A stretch of 46,448 nucleotides of DNA from DATFBY01 sp035253585 (GCA_035253585.1 DATFBY010000056.1:1-46448); one strand, 5' to 3'; positions 32,924-41,215 are shown, numbered from the stretch's first letter. The notes: generated by a model from the letters alone, not told the origin. A program made the numbers and translations.

Positions 32924-33883
32924 CTAGCTCGTCCGCGCCTCGCTCACCGCCGTCTCGTTAGGCGCCGCCGAGTAGCCCACCTCCACTTCCATTCCATCCC
33001 GCGCGAGTATCACGCGGTCGAACTCCTCCTGCGCTTCGCGCAGCAGCACCGAGGGATCGCGCGAATAGCGGGCCGAGAAGTGGGTGAGGATGAGCTGCTT
33101 CGCGCCGGCGCGCTTGGCGACGGTCGCGGCACCGCGCGCAGTGGAGTGTCCGGTCTCGTGCGCTCGCACCGCCTCCTCCTCGGCGAACGTCGCTTCGTGC
33201 ACCAAAATGTCGGCGCCTAACGAGGCTTCGACTGTCGCATCGCAGGGGCGTGTGTCGCCGGAGATGACGATCTTCCGTCCGGGCCGGGTCGGGCCGACGA
33301 GTGTGGTGGGCTCGATCGTCCGGCCGTCATCGAGGGTGATCGCGCGGCCGCGATGCAGCTGTCCCCAGAGCGGTCCTTCGGGGATGCCGAGCTCGCGGGC
33401 AAGATCGGGATTGAACCGGCCGCGACGCTGCTCCTCGACCAGAGCATAGCTCAGCGTCGGCTCGCCGCGATGGTCGGCGGCGAACGGCACGATCGCGAAG
33501 CCGTTGCGCGCGATGACTTCGCCGGGCTTGAGCTCGCGGACCTCCACCGGAAATCCGACTCGATCGATCCCCAGCTCGGTGGCGCGGCGCAGCACGCGCT
33601 GCGCACCCTTGGGCCCCCACATGCGAAGTAGCTCGGTGCGTCCCTGGAGCGCCATCGTCCGCACCAGCCCGATGATCCCGAGCAGGTGATCGGCATGGAA
33701 GTGCGAGAAGAAGACGTCCCCGAACGTGAACGAGATGCCGTAGCGCATCATCTGCCGCTGCGTTCCCTCGCCGCAATCGAACAGCATCGTCTCCCCCTCG
33801 CGTACCAGCGCGAGCGAGCTGACGTTGCGCTCCACCGTCGGGCGCGACGCGGACGTGCCGAGGAAGCGGAGGGTGAGGGACAT
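32924..33883 (-). CDS. rnz: Ribonuclease Z
   Basis: 319 aa, normal for the short form. Metallo-beta-lactamase fold with MSLTLRFLGTSASRP at the start, metal motif FSHFHADHLLG (HxHxDH), DHRGEP, ISGDTRPC and ILTHFSARY, HEATF (the conserved Glu-Ala-Thr-Phe). It cuts the 3' trailer from tRNA precursors so that CCA can be added, in the cytoplasm. TATATT at 33895-33890 ends six bases before the ATG with no Shine-Dalgarno, so the transcript may be leaderless; upstream is a decayed heptamer element. The stop sits two bases from element 6. Confidence 0.95.
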   Translation of the reverse strand: MSLTLRFLGTSASRPTVERNVSSLALVREGETMLFDCGEGTQRQMMRYGISFTFGDVFFSHFHADHLLGIIGLVRTMALQGRTELLRMWGPKGAQRVLRRATELGIDRVGFPVEVRELKPGEVIARNGFAIVPFAADHRGEPTLSYALVEEQRRGRFNPDLARELGIPEGPLWGQLHRGRAITLDDGRTIEPTTLVGPTRPGRKIVISGDTRPCDATVEASLGADILVHEATFAEEEAVRAHETGHSTARGAATVAKRAGAKQLILTHFSARYSRDPSVLLREAQEEFDRVILARDGMEVEVGYSAAPNETAVSEARTS

Positions 33884-33895
33884 GGGGACAATATA

Positions 33896-33975
33896 GGGAA
33901 GCGGGAAGCGGGAAACGGAAACGCAAACAGACCCGGCGCTTATGACGCTCGCTGTCGCTGTCCGCTTCCCGCTGC
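33896..33975. repeat. Decayed heptamer-arm repeat
   Basis: Left arm GGGAAGCGGGAAGC and GGGAAACGG (33896-33918), right arm CGCTTCCCGC (about 33961-33972), with a centre that no longer has the family core. It separates rnz from the threonine dehydratase gene, whose C-terminal end (residues AAGSGQRQRAS) is encoded by its right part. Confidence 0.55.
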
Positions 33976-34959
33976 TCGCTTCGCGCGAGTAGTCAAGACT
34001 TCCTCCAGCCTCTCCCTATCGATGTTCCCTCCCGTCACCACCACCGCGACCGGCCCGTCGGGTTTCAGCTTTCGAGTGAGCAGTGCGGCGACGCCCGCGG
34101 CGCCGGCGCCTTCGACGGTGAGATTCTCTTCGTGGTACAGCCACGCGATCGCATCGGCGAGGTCGGATTCTTCGACAGTCACGATCTGATCGAGACCGTT
34201 GCGGCCGACGTCCAGTGCGAATTCATCGATGTCGCCGGCCAGACCGTCGGCCAATGTCTTCTCGCTCTCGATGTGCACCACTCGTCCGGCGGCGAGCGAC
34301 TTCGACATCGCGGCGGTGGCGACGCTTTGCGCACCAAGGATCGTGACCTCGGGCGCGATACGCCGAATCAGACTGGCTGTTCCGGCCAGCAGCCCGGCAC
34401 CACCGACGCTCAGCACGAGCGTTTTCGCGTCAGGCAAGTCCTCGAGAATCTCGAGCGCGACCGTTCCCTGACCGGCAATCACCGCGTTGTCGAGGCACGG
34501 GTTGATGAACTTGAGGCCATGCTGCTCGCCGTGCGCCTTCGCAGCCGCCATCGCGGCGTCGTAGTGCGGCGCGGAGCGATCCACACGCGCGCCCATCGCC
34601 TCGATCCCGCGACGCTTCACCTCCGGCGCGTTGTCGGGGATGAAGATCAGCGCGGGGATACCGAAGTGGTGCGCGGCCCAGGCCACGCCAAGCCCGTGGT
34701 TGCCGGCCGAGGAGGCGACGACACCCTTGGCACGGGCGCGCTCGTCGAGCGACGCGATCGAGTTGAAGGCGCCGCGGACCTTGTAGGAGCCGGTGAGCTG
34801 CTCGGTCTCCAGCTTGAGGTAGACATCGGCGCGGACGTGCGCGCTCAGCTTGTCGGAGCGCCGCAGTGTGGTGCGTGTCACCACGCCACGCAGACGATGC
34901 GCGGCCGCGAGCACGTCAGCGGCTTGAAGCTCGGCGAAGGTCGTAGCGTCGCGGGCCAT
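33940..34959 (-). CDS. Threonine/serine dehydratase (fold-type II PLP enzyme)
   Basis: 339 aa without an ACT domain, hence the short catabolic type. Motifs: GSYKVRGA with the PLP Lys, SSAGNHGLGVAWAA, the GGAG(L)LAG phosphate loop (SVGGAGLLAG) and VVVTGGN at the end. It deaminates threonine (or serine) to 2-oxobutyrate (or pyruvate); a racemase role is a near alternative in this family. No clear ribosome site. The last ~12 residues are read from a decayed repeat. Divergent from the FN3 gene at 35129. Confidence 0.9.
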   Translation of the reverse strand: MARDATTFAELQAADVLAAAHRLRGVVTRTTLRRSDKLSAHVRADVYLKLETEQLTGSYKVRGAFNSIASLDERARAKGVVASSAGNHGLGVAWAAHHFGIPALIFIPDNAPEVKRRGIEAMGARVDRSAPHYDAAMAAAKAHGEQHGLKFINPCLDNAVIAGQGTVALEILEDLPDAKTLVLSVGGAGLLAGTASLIRRIAPEVTILGAQSVATAAMSKSLAAGRVVHIESEKTLADGLAGDIDEFALDVGRNGLDQIVTVEESDLADAIAWLYHEENLTVEGAGAAGVAALLTRKLKPDGPVAVVVTGGNIDRERLEEVLTTRAKRAAGSGQRQRAS

Positions 34960-35128
34960 CCAGGGAGGATGCAGCCGGTGCCGGCCGCAGCGCTACCCGC
35001 TGCCGCGCAAGGAGTTGAGTTGAATGACGGCGAAGTGAACGGCAGATGATACCGGCGGTCGATATTCGCCGCCGTCGAATCCAGCAAACCGAGATTTACG
35101 GCCCTCACAGTTCACGAGTGGAGTCGTC

Positions 35129-36634
35129 ATGAGGTACCTCACCCGCGCAGTACTACCGATGGCAGTGGCTTTGACTCTCCCGGTGTCGATTCATGGGCAG
35201 ACGGGCACGCGGCTGTCGCGTCCCCCGAGCTCAACGACGCCCCTCCCCACGGGCACGACGACTACCACCGGCGTCACGGCCGGCACGCTGACCTTGGCGG
35301 CGCCGGGACCGGCACCAACCGGACTGACGGTCCGGGGCACGCCCGCGTCGGCGACGCTCACCTGGCAGCCGGCGGCGAACGCCGTGAGCTACAGCGTCAC
35401 GCGCTGGCTCAAGACCAATACGACCTGCTGCCGGAACTCGGTGAGCAACCTGACGGCGACCAGCTGGACCGACAACGGCGGGATGCTCGAAGCGCCGAAC
35501 GTCTACGTCTACGCGCTGTCGGTCACATACCAGGACGGTTCGGTCGGCTCGGCGCAGGTCGAATGGACACCTCCCGCAGCCACCAATCCGACGTCGCTAA
35601 CCGCCACGCAGAAGGGGGAGGGCACGGTCGAGCTGAGCTGGCCGGCGGTTCCCAACGCGTCGTATTACCTGCTGTGGGGACCGGGACTTCAGGATGCGAC
35701 GCGAGCAGCCTCGACGACGCATGTGGTGAGTGGAGTGCCCGCCGGCACGCACACGTACATGGTCGGCGCCTACTTCGAGCCGGGGCCCGTCAGTACCCCG
35801 GCGACGCAGTTCACGAGGACATCCGCGACGATCAGGTCGTCCACCGCCAACTACCGGGTGACGATCAACGGATTCGCGGTCAATCACGCGACATCGGAGG
35901 ATCCGGCAAATTGGGACGGAGTCAGCGATGAGATTTACGGCGTCGCGTTCGTGCAGATATTCGATCGGAATACCAAATCGCTGCTCACCCCGGCGACGTT
36001 CGTCGAGTCGCGCGTCCATGGGGACGTGAGCAAATGGTCGGACCGCGTTCGCGCCGGCTCGTTGACTGCGTACGGTGGTATCGGATCCGGGAATCGCGTG
36101 CCTGACAACACCGATCCTGCCAACGCTCCGACCGGTCAGCCGTCATCCGCCACGTTTCCTCTCGTGGTGTTTCAAGGACCGCTCACGCTGGGCAAGGAAG
36201 TCGTTGTTGTGCGTCCGGTCCTTTGGGAATCCGATGGGAATCGGAGTGCCTTCGACTTGTGGTCCGCGCATTTCAAGAACACGGCGCCGAGTGGAACCTT
36301 CGCCGCGATAGAATCGGCGCTCGGTGAAGCGAGCATTCCGGTAATACTGGGAGGTTTGATGTTGAACGGAGCCGCCAGTGTCACGGACCTCCAGTTTAAC
36401 AGGGACATCAAGCCTGGAACGGACCGGCCGGTCGGCATGCAAGGCGGCCTCATAATGAAGTGGCAGGATCGAATGGTCGTGATCACCAAGGAGAAGATCG
36501 ACGCCGTTCTCGATTCGCCGTACGCGACTGGTGCGAAAGGAATTCTTGCCATTCCGCTCGTTGACAAAGATGGCGGCGACCTCCCGTACTCGGCAGACTA
36601 CGTCATGTACCTTCGGGTCGAGCGCATTCCATGA
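35129..36634 (+). CDS. Secreted protein with FN3-like domain and Cys-Cys motif
   Basis: 501 aa; GGAG five bases before the ATG. A signal peptide covers ~1-24 (LPMAVALTLPVSIHG), then QTGTRLSR and a Thr-rich linker like the paralogues at 1-224 and 384-1682. FN3-like region ~55-150: APTGLTVRGTPASATLTWQP, then SVTRWLKTNTTCCRN and NLTATSWTDNGG; the TCCR/LTATSW pair matches the NPACCR/LTATSW pair of the 384 gene. A second FN3-like repeat follows (~155-215) and the C-terminal half is a different beta-rich domain (VTINGFAVNHATSEDPANWDG onward, ~245-490). No enzyme motif. Confidence 0.82.
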   Translation: MRYLTRAVLPMAVALTLPVSIHGQTGTRLSRPPSSTTPLPTGTTTTTGVTAGTLTLAAPGPAPTGLTVRGTPASATLTWQPAANAVSYSVTRWLKTNTTCCRNSVSNLTATSWTDNGGMLEAPNVYVYALSVTYQDGSVGSAQVEWTPPAATNPTSLTATQKGEGTVELSWPAVPNASYYLLWGPGLQDATRAASTTHVVSGVPAGTHTYMVGAYFEPGPVSTPATQFTRTSATIRSSTANYRVTINGFAVNHATSEDPANWDGVSDEIYGVAFVQIFDRNTKSLLTPATFVESRVHGDVSKWSDRVRAGSLTAYGGIGSGNRVPDNTDPANAPTGQPSSATFPLVVFQGPLTLGKEVVVVRPVLWESDGNRSAFDLWSAHFKNTAPSGTFAAIESALGEASIPVILGGLMLNGAASVTDLQFNRDIKPGTDRPVGMQGGLIMKWQDRMVVITKEKIDAVLDSPYATGAKGILAIPLVDKDGGDLPYSADYVMYLRVERIP

Positions 36635-36643
36635 GCTAGTGGC

Positions 36644-38164
36644 TCACTGGAGCTCTTCCGACACCGCGCGGCCGGCGCGCACGACGATCTCGGGGATCGC
36701 GTCCACGTCGGCCGCCGTCGTTCGGAAGTTCACGATGCACGCCCGCAACGCGAACCGCCCTCCGATCACCGCATTCGACAGGAACACCTCTCCTTCCTCG
36801 GTGAGGCGCGCCAGAACCTTCTCGTTCAGGTCATTGAGCGTCTCCTGAGCGCGCTCGCTCGTGTCGCCCCGCAACGCCGGCGGTACGTAACGGAAGCACG
36901 CGATGCTCAACCCGAGCGACATCGCTTCGAGCTCCGGTTGGGACTGCACGTTCCGATGCAGCCGCTCGGCGAGCGCAATGTCGGCTTCGATTGAGCGAAC
37001 GAGTCCAGTGCGGCCCGCCTGCTGAATGCCTAACCACACCTTGAGCGCGCGGAACCCACGTGTGTTTTGCGGTCCCCACTCGAAGAAATTGTGCGGCGGA
37101 TCCTCCTCCACCCCCTCGAAGCGATAGTACGGCGGGCGATAGCTGAACGTCTTCCGCAGTGCTTCGGGATCGCGTACGAGTGCGCATCCGGCTTCGATCG
37201 GCGCATACATCCACTTGTGAGGGTCGACGGCGATCGAGTCGGCGAGGGCGAGCGCCTTGAGATCGTCAGGCGCAGCGGGGAGCGCGGCCGCGGGGGCACC
37301 ATACGCACCGTCGGCGTGAAACCACACGTGCTGCTCGCGACAGACGGCAGCGATGTCGGCCAGCGGATCGATCGCACCAGTCATCACCGTGCCCGCCGTG
37401 CCGACGACGAGCCCCGGAATGACGCCTGCCTTCTTGTCGGCCACGATCGCATCACGGAGCGCATCGACGCGAAGCCGCGCATCGTCGTCGATGGGAATTC
37501 TGCGGATCGAGCGTGTTCCAAGCCCGCTCATGTCGGCAAATTTTTCCAGCCACGTGTGCGTTTCGCCGGTGCCGTAGACGGCCAGCGGCTTTGCGCCGAT
37601 GCCGTCGGCGCGGACGTCCCACGTTGCCGCGGCGCGTGTCGCGGCCATGGCGCACACGATGTTCGCCATGTTCCCGCCGCTCAGCATGACGCCGCCGCAG
37701 CTGCTCGGGTAGCCTAACAGCTCGGCGATCCATCGCATCGACTGCAGCTCCATCTCGCTCGCCATCGGCGACAGCACCCACGCACCGACGTTCGGGTTGA
37801 CCGCCGACGCCAACAGGTCGCCTAACGAGCCGAGTGGGGAGGCGGAGGAGGTGATGTATCCGAAGAAGCGAGGATGGCCGTTGAAGGTGGAGTGCGAGAG
37901 CACGAGCTCAGTGGCACGGTCCAGCAGAGCCGCCGCATCCATGCCATTGTTAGGCAACGGCCGCTCAGCCTCCAGCGCGGCGCGCAGCTGGCGTGGGCGC
38001 TCGCCCGGCGTGACCCGGCGCGATGGGAGCGACGCCAGAAAGTCGGCAATGCGGTCGATCAAGCCGTGGCCGAGGGCTCGAAACTCGTCAGGCGAGAGCT
38101 CCAGAGGGGCGGGGCGGGACGTGTCGCGCTGCGCTCGAGTGTCGGACAAGGTGGTGGGATTCAT
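36644..38164 (-). CDS. PLP-dependent group II decarboxylase (aromatic amino acid type)
   Basis: 506 aa from the ATG at 38164; the longer frame to 38545 is a shadow. Group II signatures: HPRFFGYITSSASPLGSLGDLLASAVNPNVG, GVMLSGGNMANI, GETHTWLEKFADMSGLG, VGTAGTVMTGAIDPL, FHADGAYGAPAA, and DPHKWMYAPIEAGC with the PLP Lys. It removes the carboxyl group of aromatic or related amino acids, or acts as an aldehyde-forming relative; substrate unknown. The ATG overlaps the stop of the photolyase remnant (ATGA), so it was once coupled to that gene. Nine bases separate it from the convergent FN3 gene. Confidence 0.9.
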   Translation of the reverse strand: MNPTTLSDTRAQRDTSRPAPLELSPDEFRALGHGLIDRIADFLASLPSRRVTPGERPRQLRAALEAERPLPNNGMDAAALLDRATELVLSHSTFNGHPRFFGYITSSASPLGSLGDLLASAVNPNVGAWVLSPMASEMELQSMRWIAELLGYPSSCGGVMLSGGNMANIVCAMAATRAAATWDVRADGIGAKPLAVYGTGETHTWLEKFADMSGLGTRSIRRIPIDDDARLRVDALRDAIVADKKAGVIPGLVVGTAGTVMTGAIDPLADIAAVCREQHVWFHADGAYGAPAAALPAAPDDLKALALADSIAVDPHKWMYAPIEAGCALVRDPEALRKTFSYRPPYYRFEGVEEDPPHNFFEWGPQNTRGFRALKVWLGIQQAGRTGLVRSIEADIALAERLHRNVQSQPELEAMSLGLSIACFRYVPPALRGDTSERAQETLNDLNEKVLARLTEEGEVFLSNAVIGGRFALRACIVNFRTTAADVDAIPEIVVRAGRAVSEELQ

Positions 38165-38619
38165 GCGCACCAGCGGGCGATGTAGGTGTCGGCGTCGAAT
38201 TCGGATCGCGCGCGATCGAGAGTCATGGGTCTGATCTTCCCCCAGACCGCGCGCTCGAGGAACGTCCGGTCGAACATCCCGAGGCACCACTGAATGTTGG
38301 CGTAGCCGTTCGGGTATCGTCCGTCGAGCGCCCAACGATCGTTGAGGTACAGCAGGCGCTTGAGTGTCGAAGAATAGCTGTCCGACCAGAGAACGGCGGA
38401 TTTCCCCCACAGCTGTCTGAGGGCGTTGTGTATCGTGCCGGTAGAACGCAGCTCGCGCTGGGCAGCGTTCCAGAGCGCATCGTAGCGAGCGAAAGGGTCG
38501 GTGAGGTTCAGCGCGAGCTCTCGCCAACTCGAGCGAGGCGAGCATCGAGTTCGGAAGGCCGGCAGGTAAGGTAGAGGGAAGAAGTGCTGGTTTGGGTCCC
38601 TCCCTCGGGCAGCAACTTG
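38161..38619 (-). pseudogene. 3' remnant of a class II-like DNA photolyase gene
   Basis: The minus-strand frame ending with TGA at 38163-38161 is open back to a TAA at 38622-38620 and has no suitable start. About 125 codons match the C-terminal FAD domain of photolyases: YDALWNAAQRELRSTGTIHN, LRQLWGKSAVLWS, LLYLNDRWALDGRYPNGYAN, FLERAVWGKIRPMT and FDADTYIARWC. The LWNAAQ and LNDxxALDGRxPNGY phrases fit class II. The N-terminal two thirds are missing; a tRNA promoter region stands in their place. The frame is uncorrupted, so the truncation is either recent or the fragment is kept because it leads by ATGA overlap into the decarboxylase. Confidence 0.8.
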
Positions 38620-38650
38620 TTACCGGTCAAAGTGTTCGGTCGTTTATTCC

Positions 38651-38679
38651 TTGACGGGGAGCGGTCAAGTGATTATGGT
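38651..38679 (+). promoter_or_regulatory. Sigma70-type promoter upstream of tRNA-Ala
   Basis: TTGACG (38651-38656), a 17-base spacer, TATGGT (38674-38679). It is about 100 bases from the tRNA, with a terminator-like hairpin in between. Confidence 0.6.
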
Positions 38680-38695
38680 ACATCAGCTTGACGCG

Positions 38696-38724
38696 GCCCC
38701 GCGCTCTTGGCGGGGCTTCGTTTT
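38696..38724 (+). terminator. Terminator-like hairpin between promoter and tRNA-Ala
   Basis: GCCCCGC (38696-38702), 7-base loop, GCGGGGC (38710-38716), then TTCGTTTT. A stable 7-bp GC stem followed by T-rich sequence. It may end a short RNA from the promoter at 38651, or act in the tRNA leader. Confidence 0.45.
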
Positions 38725-38781
38725 GACCCGAGTGCGAACGGGCGGCGGCTCCATTGGACGACCGAGCACTCGTGCGGACAT

Positions 38782-38854
38782 GGGGCTGTAGCTCAGCTGG
38801 GAGAGCGCTGCAATCGCACTGCAGAGGTCAGGGGTTCGACTCCCCTCAGCTCCA
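38782..38854 (+). tRNA. tRNA-Ala (anticodon CGC)
   Basis: Acceptor GGGGCTG pairs with CAGCTCC (one G-U), D arm GCTC/GAGC with loop AGCTGGGA, anticodon stem CTGCA/TGCAG with loop ATCGCAC (anticodon CGC, U33 present), T arm AGGGG/CCCCT with loop TTCGACT, discriminator A73. No encoded CCA, so RNase Z and CCA addition are needed. Reads GCG. Confidence 0.96.
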
Positions 38855-38903
38855 CTGTAGATCGGCCTTCGGGTCGCGACAATTTAGAGGTTGCCCCTCC
38901 GCG

Positions 38904-38999
38904 CGGTAGGACGCAGAGTTCCAATGGCGGGGGACGCAACCGACACTGCGCAGAGAATTGCCCGCCGCTGTTCGGTAGGACGGAGAGTTCCAATGACGG
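38904..38999. repeat. Near-identical 27-bp direct repeat after tRNA-Ala
   Basis: Copies at 38904-38930 and 38973-38999, starting CGGTAGGACG and sharing GAGAGTTCCAATG-like cores with two mismatches in 27, 69 bases apart. They lie between the tRNA and its terminator and have no coding sense. Confidence 0.7.
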
Positions 39000-39024
39000 C
39001 GGTCGTGGCACCGCGCAGAACAGA

Positions 39025-39053
39025 AGTCGTCGCCAAAGAGCGGCGGCTTTTTT
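39025..39053 (+). terminator. Rho-independent terminator downstream of tRNA-Ala
   Basis: AGTCGTCGC (39025-39033), loop CAAAGA, GCGGCGGCT (with two G-U pairs), then six T residues at 39048-39053. It closes the tRNA-Ala transcript before convergent gltA. Confidence 0.75.
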
Positions 39054-39119
39054 GTTTTCCTGGATGAAGGTGACGGGGGAGGAGGAAAGCAGATCGCTCA
39101 TCAGCGATGTCGATCTGCC

Positions 39120-40484
39120 TTATTTCTTCCTCTCTCTCACCGAGATCGGTCCTGGATATTTCCTCTCTCCGGGCCCGACGTAGATCTGCCTCGGCCGCGC
39201 GATCTTTTGCTCCTTGTCGAGGAGCATCTCCTCCCACTGCGCTAGCCACCCCGCGGTGCGGGCGATGGCGAAGAGCACCGTGAAGAAATCGGTGGGGAAC
39301 TTCATCGAGCGGTAGATCAGACCCGTGTAGAAATCCACGTTCGGGTAGAGCTTCCGTGAAATGAAGTAGTCATCGGAGAGTGCGATGCGCTCCAGCTCGA
39401 GCGCGATCTCGAGGTCCTTGTCCATCCCCACTTCGGCGAAGACATCGTCGGCCAGCTTCTTCACGATCTTCGCGCGCGGGTCGTAGCTCTTGTAGACGCG
39501 ATGGCCGAACCCCATCAGGCGCTGGCCCTTTCCGCTCTTCACCTCATCGATGAACCCGGGAATGTTCTTGGGATGATTGATCTGCTCGATCATCCGCAGT
39601 ACCTGCTCGTTCGCGCCGCCGTGCAGCGGGCCGTAGAGCGCGGCGATCCCGGCGGCGAGCGCCGAGTACGGGTCCACGTGTGAAGAGCCAACGGTACGCA
39701 CTGCCGTCGTAGAGCAGTTCTGCTCGTGGTCGGCGTGCAGAATGAAGAGAATTTCCGTCGCCTTGGTGAAGATCGGACGCGATTCGTACTTGGGCTCGCT
39801 CATGCGAGCGACCATGGAGAGGAAGTTTTCCGTGTACGAGAGATCGTTGTCGGGATAGACGAAGGGCATGCCCTTCATGTGACGGAAGATGAACGCGGCC
39901 AGCGTCGGCACCTTCGCCAATAGGCGGATTGTCGAGATGTAGCGCTCATCGGGATCGAAGATGTTCTTCGCCGTCGGATAAAACGACGAGAGCGCGGCCA
40001 CGGTGGAGCAGAGCATCGACATCGGGTGCGCGTCGTAGCGGAACCCGGTGAGGAAGTTCTTTATGTTCTCGTGGACGTACGTGTGGTACGTGATGTCGTG
40101 CACCCACTTGTCGTATTCGGCCTTGCTCGGCAGCTCGCCGGTGCGGAGCAGCCACGCCACCTCCAGGAAGGTCGACCGCTCGGCCAACTGCTCGATCGGA
40201 TATCCGCGGTACCGGAGGATTCCCTTGTCGCCATCGATCTCGGTGATGGCACTCTTGCAGGCGGCAGTATTGAGGAATGCCGGGTCGTAGCTCATCAACC
40301 CGAAGTCGTCCGGGTCGGTGCGCGCCTGACGGAGGTCGGTCGCCCGGATGGTGCCGAGCTCGATCGGCAGCGAGTAGTCCTTCCCGGTGCGTGAGTCAGT
40401 GACCTGCAACTGGTCGCCGGTGTGCTTCTCATCGGCGCTCGCGGGCGCTGCTTTTGTTTCCGGGGCGGCAGTGGCCTTGCTCAT
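39120..40484 (-). CDS. gltA: Citrate synthase
   Basis: 454 aa, with an N-terminal extension of about 45 residues (Ala/Pro/Thr-rich, then DQLQVTDSRTGKDYSLPI) as in hexameric type II enzymes. Motifs: LRYRGYPIEQLA, FILHADHEQNCST with the catalytic His, GPLHGGANE with the second His, GFGHRVYKSYDPR, and NVDFYTGLIY with the catalytic Asp. Joins acetyl-CoA and oxaloacetate to citrate at the entry of the TCA cycle. The end is at 39120, just after the convergent tRNA terminator. Confidence 0.97.
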   Translation of the reverse strand: MSKATAAPETKAAPASADEKHTGDQLQVTDSRTGKDYSLPIELGTIRATDLRQARTDPDDFGLMSYDPAFLNTAACKSAITEIDGDKGILRYRGYPIEQLAERSTFLEVAWLLRTGELPSKAEYDKWVHDITYHTYVHENIKNFLTGFRYDAHPMSMLCSTVAALSSFYPTAKNIFDPDERYISTIRLLAKVPTLAAFIFRHMKGMPFVYPDNDLSYTENFLSMVARMSEPKYESRPIFTKATEILFILHADHEQNCSTTAVRTVGSSHVDPYSALAAGIAALYGPLHGGANEQVLRMIEQINHPKNIPGFIDEVKSGKGQRLMGFGHRVYKSYDPRAKIVKKLADDVFAEVGMDKDLEIALELERIALSDDYFISRKLYPNVDFYTGLIYRSMKFPTDFFTVLFAIARTAGWLAQWEEMLLDKEQKIARPRQIYVGPGERKYPGPISVRERKK

Positions 40485-40707
40485 TGACCAATCTCTCGAT
40501 GTATGGGGCGGCGCCAGCGCGCATCCGGCGGACCGCCGGGTGCGCGGACGCGAGATTATCCGTCGCGCCTACGTCAACTGAACGTATCGCAACACTCGAC
40601 GGGTGTCACGGGTACACTAACGAAACACGTGAGGATGGCGCGCTTTCTGCCGAGCGATCCCTGTTGGCGCCGCGGTCTCTTCGCAGGATGGATGTTTGTC
40701 GAATTCA

Positions 40708-41076
40708 ATGAGTGTTCTCATCGTTCCGACCGATCTTACCATCGGGGCGTTGATGATGGACTTGGTGCGCGTTGCCGGACACACCGCGCATGTCATTCGC
40801 AGCGACGAATCGGTGCCGCAGGCGATACGCCGCGTGCAGCCGGATCTTCTGCTGCTCGACTGCGATCACTTCGAGTGCGATGAGGACTTGATCGCGGCCG
40901 CCGATCGGCGCGATGTACCGGTAGTGTTCTTCAGCGGTGCGCGCAGCTCGCAGGAGCTACAGCGGATCTCGGATCGCTTCGGCGTGCCCATGTTTCAGCT
41001 GCCGAACGGGCCGCGGATGTTGGATCGTACGCTGCGGGACGCGAGCAGGGTTGAACAACAAAACCGAGCGGGCTAA
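40708..41076 (+). CDS. Atypical response-regulator receiver protein
   Basis: 122 aa from the ATG at 40708 (a TTG at 40696 is less likely). Single alpha/beta receiver-like fold: SVLIVPTDLTIGALMMDLVR, VQPDLLLLDCDHFECDEDL, VPVVFFSGARSSQ, VPMFQLPNGP. The phospho-acceptor Asp is plausible in LLLLDCD, but the N-terminal acidic pair is reduced to PTD and the final conserved Lys is Asn (LPNGP where LPKP is usual). It may be a phosphorylation-independent or degenerate receiver. No output domain. Upstream of tRNA-Gln. Confidence 0.7.
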   Translation: MSVLIVPTDLTIGALMMDLVRVAGHTAHVIRSDESVPQAIRRVQPDLLLLDCDHFECDEDLIAAADRRDVPVVFFSGARSSQELQRISDRFGVPMFQLPNGPRMLDRTLRDASRVEQQNRAG

Positions 41077-41079
41077 CTT
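41051..41079 (+). promoter_or_regulatory. Candidate promoter of tRNA-Gln
   Basis: TTGAAC (41051-41056), 17 bases, TAACTT (41074-41079), overlapping the end of the receiver gene. TAAAAT (41115-41120), seven bases before the tRNA, is a rival -10 box, but without a good -35. Confidence 0.45.
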
Positions 41080-41126
41080 TATAGGTCTCCGCTCGAATGA
41101 GCTTTAGGGCGGGGTAAAATTCAGCC

Positions 41127-41199
41127 TGCCCCTTGGTGTAACTGGCAACACGCCTGACTCTGGATCAGGAGAGTCCTGGTTCGAGCCCAGGAGGGGCAA
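41127..41199 (+). tRNA. tRNA-Gln (anticodon CTG)
   Basis: Acceptor TGCCCCT/AGGGGCA, D arm GTGT/ACAC with loop AACTGGCA, anticodon stem CCTGA/TCAGG with loop CTCTGGA (anticodon CTG, U33 present), T arm CCTGG/CCAGG with loop TTCGAGC, A73. No encoded CCA. Reads CAG. Confidence 0.96.
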
Positions 41200-41215
41200 T
41201 ACGGCAGGCCATGAG

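Noticed and set aside
35053..35074. Inverted repeat CGGCGG-N10-CCGCCG in the divergent region before the FN3 gene
   Set aside because: Six-base GC arms of this kind arise easily in such sequence; no promoter or regulator ties it to a role.
38707..39183. A plus-strand frame across tRNA-Ala and its trailer
   Set aside because: It runs through the tRNA and the terminator, and its translation resembles no protein.
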